A stretch of 64,000 nucleotides of DNA from Plectosphaerella cucumerina (Eukaryota > Ascomycota > Sordariomycetes > Glomerellales > Plectosphaerellaceae): the NCBI GenBank assembly GCA_020746995.1, contig JAGPXD010000001.1, positions 2,728,001 through 2,792,000 of the forward strand, written 5' to 3'. The notes beneath the pieces are model-generated. The model was not told where the DNA came from. It did no database searches and saw nothing but the letters and a program-made list of their open reading frames with translations. Positions 55,958-64,000 of this stretch are shown here, piece by piece. The position numbers and the translations under genes are program-made. Position 1 is the stretch's first letter; every line of letters begins with the position of its first letter.

Positions 55958-58709
55958 TCAACCCTGGATCTCCTGCGGCGCGATGCTCTTCTTCCGCTGC
56001 TCCAGCGTTCCCTCTAGTGTCGCATCCTTGGCGTTGTCATCCACGTCCAGGCCCTTGGACACGTTGATGCTGCGGGCGGACCGCACCACGCGGAGATGCA
56101 CAGCCTCATCCATGGGCGCCAGCCCGGGGTCAGTGGCCTTGAAGTACACCCTCAGGCCTACCACCACAACTGCGTTCCAGGCATCCTTCTCAAACTCGTC
56201 TGGCTCATCGTCCGCCTCTCGGGCTGATGCCGTCTTTTGCTGATTGAGCTGTTGCTGGATCTGCAGGAGTTGCCGCTGGATCTCGAGCTGCTGCGAGAGT
56301 ATCTTCTGGGCGTCGCTACTCGCCGAGGTTCCGTCGCCGGAGAGCTCTGGCAACTGAATCTTCAACTGCGCCGCTGCCTGTTTCAGCTCCTCGTCACGGG
56401 CGGCCTCCTGCTGTCGCCGCTCCATCTCGAGCTCGACTGCTTCCGATCCAACGTCAGAGACGCTCACGGCGTCATCCTCGTCATCAGCTTCCTCGCACTT
56501 CGCAGGCTCAGCTGTAGTGCCCTCCTCAGGCTTGGCAGCATCCTCGGCGGGGTCGCTGGTGGGTGACGGGGGCGACTTCGATTCTGTCTCGGCCAGGGGT
56601 TCTCCATCCTTCTCGCCCGGGCTTTGATCGCTACTGGCGCCGTTGGAAGGATGGCCGTTGCTCGCCTCGGGCGTGATAATCTCGGCGGACTCTTTGAACT
56701 TGACGCAGCTCGCCTTCTTCCTCGTCTTGGCCGCCGCGAGCTCCTTGCGAACCTCATCCCTCGCCGCTCGCTGTGCCGCCTTTTCCTGGAGCCTCGTCGC
56801 GTTGGACGCCTTGCTGTGCGCGAGGTCGTACTCGTTGCCGACCTTCATAATCTTGTCGCGGCGCGACTTGACGTTGCGACGAAGCACATGCTGGGGAGGC
56901 GCCTTGTCCTCGTTACGGATGGCGTCGACCCGGAGCTGTACCTCGTACTCGCCGGCGTCGAGCTCGACTTCAGCGTTGACAGATCGCGTCATGCGGTAGA
57001 GAACCTGGCTTCGGATGATGTCGTCGGCGTGGCCGGCTCGATGCAGGCGGAAGGCGAGCTCGAACTTGTACTGGCCTTCCAGGCCCCTGAAGTACCGATC
57101 GTCGAGCTGGGCGAGAACCAGCACAACCTTGCCAGGCTTAGAAAGGGTGAAGGCGAAGTGAGTGTCGTGGTAGCAGACGGTCCAGGGGACCTGGAGAGAC
57201 GTCCAGATGCAAGATGTCTTCCACTCGGGTCCGAAGAGACGTGTCATGTCAAAGATACAGTACTTCTTGAGAAGGTCTGCGTAGGAGATCCAGAAAGACC
57301 CGTCGTCGCCAAACTTGTGGTCCAGCCTTTTGAGCCACTCGGGGGTCCATTCCGAGGAGCCGTCTGCCCAGCGACCTGCAGCAACGAGTGTCAGTAAAGA
57401 GACAAGCAAAATGTCATCAAAGGAAGCTCTTACCCTTCCACTCCCCTTTGCCCCAGGGGTTCCTGAGCTTGACCAGGCGTTCGCCGTGCCCCTCATACGC
57501 CGTCATGACACTGTACGCGTGCATCTCGATGATGCCCTTGCGCTCGCCGTATCCTCGGCCGCCGAAACCCGTCGAGCACCCCAGAAGGTGGTCCTTGTTT
57601 GCCTCGAGGAGGATCTCGCGCCAGAACTTCTCCTTGTTGAGAATGTCCGTTGTGTAGATCTCGCTGGTGACACCCCCGCATAGATCCTCGATGGCCTCCC
57701 CCGTGAAACCACCATCGATGGCCGAGTAGTCTCCGTGGGCTTTTGCATAGGCTTTCTCCAGAAGCGGCAGCCAGGTCTCGTTAGGACCCTCGCATTGCGC
57801 AAAGTAGAGCGAGCCGCTGTTCGACTGGTAAATCTTGCGATAAGCCTCCTCCGAGTCAGCGCGCTCCCGGTCCTCCCACAGCCTGCGTTCGAGGTAGCTC
57901 TCGTCGTAGTCAGGCTTGGTAAGGTACAGCTTGTCGTCAATGGTGACGCTCCGCCACTCTCCGTCTCGGTAGAAGACGAAGCCATATACCCCAATTTCCT
58001 CGTCTCGGACCACGCAGCACCTTTCGATGAGGCCGGGCTTGTTGCTCAGCACGCACAGCGCAGCCATGAGCCAACAGTCGCCGCCTCGGCCCTGGCGCAC
58101 ATCCGTGGCGTTCGGCTTGTTCTGATCGCCGTAGAACTTGGGCTCGTCAAATATGTCAGTAACGCGTTTGACCGACTGCGGCTTCAAGGTCGACTGTGAT
58201 GGACCCCTATTCCTGTGGACCGAGAGGGTGTCGAGACAGTCCCGGCGGCCAAACTTGAGGTCAAACTCGAGGTCGAAGTGCGGGTCGCGGTACTTTTGGT
58301 TGTTTCTTCGACACTCGGCGACAATCTTTTGTACCTTGGCTATGCACAATTCGCGGGCATTCTCGAACGAGGTCTGCGCAGACTCCTCCGTGGCCTCAAG
58401 CGAACGACCTGCAGCTCTTTCGGCGTCGAAGTTGTCAGGAAGGATGGTCAGTGCTAGGAAGAGAATCAGCCAAAGGTCTCTAGGAGGTAGGAGGAGGTAG
58501 GAGGCTGGCCGAGAGGTACCTTTGCCTGGCGTCCGGGAGTTGAACTTGACCCAGAACTCGTCGATAGCAGCCTGGGGAGCCTGCTGCTTGCTGGGCTTCT
58601 TGGCAGACATTCTGCTTGATTTGGATCGCCGGCCTCGTCTTATAGGGGATGAATTGTATGAGGATGACGAGTCGGAGCCATAGGGGCTGCTGATGGATGA
58701 CCGTGACAT
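55958..58709 (-). CDS. Calpain-family cysteine protease (C2)
   Basis: Model complement(join(55958..57375, 57434..58453, 58520..58709)), 875 aa, start ATG 58709 (MSRSSISSPYGSDSSS). An in-frame TTG further up is not a start. Introns are 66 bp (GTACCT...CCTAG) and 58 bp (GTAAGA...TGCAG). After a Ser-rich basic head (~60 residues) the protease core carries the full triad: Cys ~190 in GRGGDCWLMAAL, His ~374 in MHAYSV and Asn ~394 in LVKLRNPWGKGEWKG. It continues with the calpain core end (WISYADLLKKYCIFDMTRLF) and a beta-sandwich regulatory domain (TSLQVPWTVCYHDTHFAFTL). The C-terminal third is charged and coiled-coil-forming (RLQEKAAQRAARDEVRKEL; Glu/Asp-rich; ILSQQLEIQRQLLQIQQQL). No EF-hands are seen, so calcium control would have to come from the core. 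Substrates are unknown. Confidence 0.92.
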
Positions 58710-60406
58710 CTTGAAGGGACCACGAGACCTGCGGCGCGGCAATACCCTTACGTCAGGGGCGTGGGCTGAGAGTGAGGAGGCAAGAGCTCCTTGATAAAAG
58801 TCTGGAGGCGCTTCCTGCGATGGAAGCTGTGGTCGGGTCGCTATGTCGTCTCCTTGGCAGGGGCCGGTCTACCTGACAGTCGGGTCGAGCGGTACTACCT
58901 AACACCACTGAAGCTTGCCAGACTGCGTCAAGAGCTGCGGAAGATTTAGGCCAAATTCAATCCGAATGCCTGGTGTTTCCTCGACACGCGACAATTGGCG
59001 TCGAGAGGCATATGGCGCGAGGATGAGAGTAAGAAGAGCTGACATTTCATCAGGCTCCGAGAGATGCGGCTGCTGTACACGCGGGGTGACACCCCCTCTC
59101 TCCCCTGCGCCTCTGCTCGGCCGACATTTGGCGCAGCCGTGACCACGGTGCTGGCTCGCAGGCTGCTGCAGGCTGCCTGCGCGGGGGACCTGAGGCCAAA
59201 GTCCCGATTGGCTTACCGTGGTGACGAGCTCCCTGCAGGACGGTCGACCAGTCTTCGTCGGTTCAGCTGCCCGAGATGGACACAAGTACTGTACCCTGGT
59301 GACACTACTTTACGATGTCAACCAGTTTCCACCATAGATTCTACTGATTTGGTCGTGACCGCAATGCTGCTGCCTTCACGACGTAACCAGACCGAAAACG
59401 AGTCCGATTTTATGTGGCATCGTTTCTTCGTTCCGTGTCGGACTCTGGTGTCCAATCCATGCTGCAACACAAGCCATGCTGTGTGCTCAGAATGAAAGCA
59501 GCGTCTGGCGGCCGCTCGTCATGTCCCCTGGCGATGGACTAGTCAGATTATGGTGACCCCTGATCGTTGCCCCCTTGTGTTCTGACTTCTCAACTCCAGG
59601 TGCAACACGCCACGAATTGCCGTCGAAGTGTCTACAAGATTCGCCCTTCAACTGAACTACGCAACGACCACTTCACTTCCACCGTCCCCAAAACCACTTC
59701 GCCTCCCCACCCCCTGAGCCGCTCGGAGTTCCTCACGCGCAGCGGCCAGGTCACAACCAGGGTCTTCGGGTCGCCTCGTCTTTCCACTCCTCACCAAAAC
59801 CTCGCGCACCTAGCTGTGAGTCGCGTCGGCTGCAGAACCGCCACACTCCTCACTATTGCCTACTTGCCAGCGTCCACCTCCACTTGAACTTGACGGGGGC
59901 GGATATTCCGGCCGCCCTCACCGTCACCCAACTTAGGGCTCATGGCATCAAATCGTATGAGGGGTTGAGAGTCATGTCCTGGCACTGACTCAGTGGGCCA
60001 ATGTCATCCCTTGCAACGGGGTTCCGAGTAGTGTTCCGTCGTGAGTATCGTAACGAGGTTGAAAATGAGTATCCGTGATAGTGGAGGCCGTTCATGCCGT
60101 TTTGTATTCCAGAAAATTGAGTCGTTTGATTTCTGACGAAGGGGAATCCGAGACGCCGTGTTAAAAACCAGAGAATATGTGTCCTTGTGCGACATTTCGA
60201 AGTATTGGTGCGTGATCCCGTGACGGCATCAAGCAGGTGATGTGAGTAGGCCAAAAAAAAAGAAAAAGAGGGACACGGTCAGAGTATTGGCGTCCATGTC
60301 ATGTACATGTTGGATAAATGTCCCGAGAGGGCGTGAGGCGATGTATGCCCTCACGCCGGATGGCCGGTCGCAGAGAAATCGGCCGGCCCGCTCGAGGCTC
60401 AAGGTC
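58710..60406. other. 1.7-kb intergenic between calpain and zinc-knuckle genes
   Basis: Both flanking genes are on the minus strand, so this holds the calpain promoter and the 3' end of the zinc-knuckle gene. No coding sequence is supported. One copy of a 16-bp dispersed sequence lies at 59,284-59,299. From ~59,900 to 60,300 the base composition is more AT-rich, fitting a 3' untranslated region. Confidence 0.45.
59284..59299 (+). repeat. Dispersed 16-bp repeat, copy 1
   Basis: AAGTACTGTACCCTGG, identical to 63,273-63,288. Confidence 0.8.
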
Positions 60407-61217
60407 TTAGGCAACCGGGGCCAGAGGGGCCAGGGGAGCGGAAACCGGGGCGGGAATGCCGGCAGGGACGCCGTTCAGGTCGACCTCGACGGGGATATCG
60501 GGGATGTTGGCGGCCTTCTGGGGGCAATCGCGCGAGATGTGACCGGCCTCACCGCACTGGTAGCAGGTCTTGCCGGCCGTGTTAAGGGGGCCCCCGTTGG
60601 GGGCAGTGCAGTCGCGGGAGATGTGGCCGAGCTTGCCGCACGCGTAGCACTTCATGGCCTGGGCCTGGCAGTCGCGGGCAAAGTGGTTGGGGCCACCGCA
60701 CTTGTAGCAAGTGGCAGGACGGGGGCCACCGGCGAAACCGCCACGACCGTAGCCTCCGAAGCCGCCGCGGCCGACGGGGCCACCACGGCCGAGACCGACA
60801 CCGGCAGGGGTAGGGCAGGTGCGCTGTTCGTAGTCGCGTCAGCAGTTGCGCGGGGGAGGGTCGCCGAGCCAGGCGATCGGGGCACTTACGGCAAGATGGC
60901 CGGGCTGGCCGCAGTTGTAGCAGCGGCCGCTGGTGCCGGCGCCGCTCAGGCGGAGGGTAGGGCAGTCAGCCTGGACATGGCCCAGACCCTGGCAGTGGTA
61001 GCACTGCTTGGCCTCGGTGGTACGGGGCAGAGGGCAGCCGTTGGACTCGTGGCCGGGCTGCTTGCCTGAGGAGGGAATATTGTGAGCAGTCATCTTGATG
61101 CGTCATTTGAGACTCAAACGTACAGTTGTAGCAGAGGCGCTCAGCGGAGGAGCAGACCTCGGCGTAGTGACCAACGTTGCCACACTTGTAGCAGGCACGG
61201 CGAGAAAGAGAAGACAT
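60407..61217 (-). CDS. gis2: CCHC zinc-knuckle nucleic-acid-binding protein (Gis2/Byr3/CNBP family), seven knuckles
   Basis: Model complement(join(60407..60823, 60890..61065, 61124..61217)), 228 aa, start MSSLSRRACYKCGNVGHYAE. There are seven C-x2-C-x4-H-x4-C knuckles: CYKCGNVGHYAEVC, CYNCKQPGHESNGC, CYHCQGLGHVQADC, CYNCGQPGHLARTC, CYKCGGPNHFARDC, CYACGKLGHISRDC and CYQCGEAGHISRDC. Knuckles 2 and 4 are each assembled across an intron (GTACGT...CTCAG; GTAAGT...AACAG), which confirms the splicing. A Gly/Arg-rich linker between knuckles 4 and 5 (GRGGFGGYGRGGFAGG) resembles the RGG box of CNBP. Family members bind single-stranded G-rich RNA/DNA and associate with translating ribosomes and stress granules. 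The tail is Pro/Ala/Val-rich. The seven-knuckle count and RGG placement match yeast Gis2 and human CNBP well. Confidence 0.93.
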
Positions 61218-63716
61218 CTTGTCTGTTGGATTTGCTTGAGTCGCGTGTCAGCCCATCATGTTCCGCGGCAGATAGCCAGTTTTGTTTGTTCGCCGCGCGC
61301 ATCGCATCAGGTTGGTGATCCGAAGTCGATTATTGCTCCATAGTGTCGACAGTCTTGTGGCGAGTTCCTGGCCCCTCCAACACACGCGTCATGTCCTTAG
61401 CTTCGACTGCTGGGGATGCATGGTGCGCAAAGCAGACAATTTGTACAAAGACGGCAGTGAGTTGTGTGTGCCAGCTGGCGGAGGTGTCGGCGATATTGTC
61501 GCGCGGGTAGAGGGCGGCGGGGGTTTTCGCTTTGTCGTGTTGTGCGGGAAATTCGGGCAGTCAGCGCTGAGAACTCGAGATGTGATGCGTCGCTTCGGCT
61601 GGAAGAAAGCGAAGCAATTGCATTGATGCGATCGCCGTCGATTGTGTCTTTGAGTCTGCGGCGCCAACGGTTGGGTCGCATCCACCAGATGTACGATTTG
61701 TGCGTCGCGAAAAGCCGGGGGCGTCGGGCGCAACGGCTTCGCCGATTGTCGCGTCGATTGTCGGGATGCCGGGTCGCGGCGCAACTGGGCCGACTCCGCA
61801 CCGTGGGGTCGCCGAGGTCCAATTGACGAGTATCACAGACCGGGCCGACGGCTGCAGAGGATGCACAATCTGGCTATTCTGTGCGCCGAACTCGAGAGGC
61901 CATTCCGATCAATCGTAGATGATGCGCCGCGATGTCTCGATAGTGGGCGCAAGATGCGGTGGTGGGTGGCCGGTACAATGCGGTGCGATGCGCGCGGCCA
62001 AAACGGGGAGGGGTAGGCCAGGGCGGTGGAATGGAAACACACTGGCCACTCGGGGCAGAGGAAGGGAGAACTGACCTTTGGTTTCGCGGGATGCGAAATT
62101 CGGTTCGGTTTGTTTCGTTTGGAGGGAAGGATGTAGATTCTGGGTCTCTCAGCAACACCGTCGACGTCGGCAACCTTCTCGATCTTCTCACCACCAACAG
62201 CCTCGGGGAAATATCTCGAAGAGGGTAAAAATTTTCAGGGAAGCGGACAGCAGTTTGTGGAGGTGGGAGAGGGAAATAGAGGCACGCTTGAGGGGGGGAT
62301 GGGCGTGATACTTGGGGGGGATGCTGGCGGGGAGGGGACTCCCCAAGCCAGCAAGGGCACGCGGAACAGTGGAGAGTGGAACTTCCTTCCTGCGCCTAGC
62401 ACCACCTCACGACCCGACCAGGACCCAGGGAAGGCGGGACCCTAGGGACGCTCTGCAGTGACATGGCGCTGGCCATCTCCCACCAGGACGGGAATTAGCA
62501 CCTTCCCTTGCGCTAGGGCACTCCCAAACTGGCAGACGATAGGAAGGAATGGTGGGGAGCTGTTGCGGCGACAGACGGAAAAGGAGCATTCTGTGCCTGT
62601 GCCTGCCCTGCATGGTCCTCCGTCCACGTCCGAGAGGCAGGTACCACGCGACCCCTTGTCGTTCCTTCTCCCTTCTTCTCTCTCTTGTTGCCCTGATGTT
62701 TTTCCCATCGCGGCTTAGGTCGTCCCTTCTGCGTCGCCAAGTAGCATCACGCCCCCTGGTTCTCGTCGCAGATGCCCTGTGCTTTGACGTCGAAGATGGC
62801 ACCTGACGTGGACTTGGGAGGAAACAGTGGAGACTCGAAATGGGAGCGAGGTGAGGTTGCAGTGATGGGAGAGTGCGTTGGCTGCAGGCGTTTGGCGTGA
62901 ATCGCGGGGCACTCCGGCGTCATGGGTCCACGACCAGGTCCAGTCCAGTCAAGTCATCTCCAATCTCGTCGAGCAACGGCCCCCAGGTCCCTAACCACCA
63001 TGCGGGATACACGCCGAGAAACACAGTAGCTCGAGGAATGCCGATGAGTCTACTTGACCCTCTTTGCATCCGACAGGCTGGATCAATACAAGCTTCCTCC
63101 CATGTCTCAGTTCGATTCCACTCCGACTGCATGCCCCTGCCGGTGGCCACTTGAATGCAGACAGCCTCCAGAATATCAATCATCGTGGGCAGCGTCAAGC
63201 TAAGCGAGTCCGCCGCCCCTCTTCCCCTGGTCTTGCTGACCCTGCAAGCCCCTGGCGGGCGGTGACGGAGCTAAGTACTGTACCCTGGGAACCGCGCACG
63301 CGCGTGCGTTAGCCAGGCTTGCTCCTTTGGGCCAGCAACACTCCCTTGCTGTCATTCTCAGGTGTGTCGATGCTGCAGCCATATCCTGCAACGCACGGCT
63401 GGCGCGTCCCAACTCGACGAGATCGGTCCATGTTGGCGCCAAATGTAATTTGACGAACTTCAGGGGGCGCCAATCCAGGGACACCATTCTGAACCGAAGG
63501 CGAGAAAACAAGACGCTGATTGATTTCAAGGCTTTGCTCAACGAAGCTGCTCGGTCCGACTCCCAAAGCAGCTCTACACCTGACCCAACCCCCCGGTGGC
63601 CGAGGTTATACTCATACATGAAAGTCACTTGCGGGGAACCAGAAGACGCCTCAGAACTCTCTAGCCCCGCGAACCCCAGCTCTCCAACCCCTGACATGTC
63701 GTCTCGACATACCGAC
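61218..63716. other. 2.5-kb intergenic region upstream of the zinc-knuckle gene
   Basis: It holds the promoter of the zinc-knuckle gene and, at the right side, the 3' flank of the partial minus-strand gene. No coding sequence is supported. It contains the second copy of the 16-bp dispersed sequence. Confidence 0.45.
63273..63288 (+). repeat. Dispersed 16-bp repeat, copy 2
   Basis: AAGTACTGTACCCTGG, identical to the copy at 59,284. Related shorter forms (TACTGTACC or GGTACAGTA cores) occur elsewhere, for example near 48,704 and 42,797. Confidence 0.8.
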
Positions 63717-64000
63717 TCAACCACGCCATGTCGTGTCGTTATGCCCGTTCCAGCGGCCGGCTTCGGATGGGTGGACTGGGAGTGGCGGGACCGGGGCCTC
63801 GACCATCTGCGGTGCAAAGGCCGTTGGCGCGATGGACCGCGGCCTGGCTTCCACCACGTAGTCTACGCCGTCTTCCGAGATGTACGAGGGCGGCCTTGGC
63901 CCTGTCATCTCGGGACCTCTGCCCGGGCCCTCCCTTGGTTCCTCCGTGTTGTTCCTCTGCCAATAGATCCTGTTGGGATCCACCCGGATGCTCTGCCTCC
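63717..64000 (-). CDS. C-terminal end of an unidentified protein (gene continues past the window)
   Basis: An open minus-strand frame runs from the right edge to TGA at 63,717 (~94 residues): RQSIRVDPNRIYWQRNN, then PPSYISEDGVDYVVEARPRS and a Pro-rich tail ending TTWRG. The PPSY motif followed by EDGVDYVVEARPRS is conserved-looking and resembles tails of fungal membrane or signalling proteins, where PPxY motifs can bind WW domains. The evidence is not enough to name it. The start and any upstream exons are outside the window. A splice donor shortly before the stop cannot be excluded. Confidence 0.6.
   Translation of the reverse strand, partial: RQSIRVDPNRIYWQRNNTEEPREGPGRGPEMTGPRPPSYISEDGVDYVVEARPRSIAPTAFAPQMVEAPVPPLPVHPSEAGRWNGHNDTTWRG

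Noticed and set aside
1..64000. CRISPR arrays, bacterial operons, insertion sequences, 5S or spliceosomal RNA genes
   Set aside because: None seen. The gene structures are eukaryotic, and no 5S, U2 or U6 sequence resembling the fungal versions was noticed on either strand.

Overview
The window is nuclear DNA of a filamentous ascomycete (Pezizomycotina), most likely a Sordariomycete. The evidence is GC-rich DNA, short 45-250 bp GT-AG introns with CTGAC/CTAAC-like branch sites, and fungal families: Zn2Cys6 and bZIP-DUF3425 regulators, a YAT-type amino acid permease, Fta4, a Gis2/Byr3-type zinc-knuckle protein and a caspase-like/C2H2 protein. I see no bacterial features, no transposon coding sequence and no AT-rich RIP-degraded blocks. 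The species cannot be fixed from sequence alone.

Layout. 0-6 kb: the 3' part of an amino acid permease, a convergent coiled-coil protein, a tRNA-Gly(GCC) and an acidic, disordered protein. 6.2-7.1 kb: about sixteen degenerate ~53-bp tandem repeats upstream of the acidic-protein gene. 8.5-18 kb: a caspase-like/C2H2 zinc-finger protein and a patatin-like protein, divergently transcribed across 4.8 kb; both appear to lack a key catalytic residue (His to Tyr, Ser to Gly). 20.7-23.7 kb: a Zn2Cys6 regulator. 30.5-33.1 kb: a hot-dog thioesterase ending in -SKL (peroxisomal signal) and a Pus9/Rib2-type tRNA pseudouridine synthase, sharing a 280-bp divergent promoter. 37-38.8 kb: a bZIP regulator with competing splice acceptors. 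38.8-52 kb: a 13-kb stretch with no gene I can support. 52-61.2 kb: a compact block with an intracellular GH3 beta-glucosidase, kinetochore protein Fta4, a calpain and a seven-knuckle CCHC protein. The window ends inside the last exon of an unidentified minus-strand gene.

The genes do not form an obvious pathway or biosynthetic cluster; most look like independent chromosomal genes. The most distinctive items are the repeat array, the two neighbouring degenerate hydrolase-fold proteins (folds that fungi also use in NLR and cell-death proteins) and the large gene-free intervals. Splice sites were placed by eye from consensus, frame and family expectation. Models flagged as uncertain need RNA evidence.
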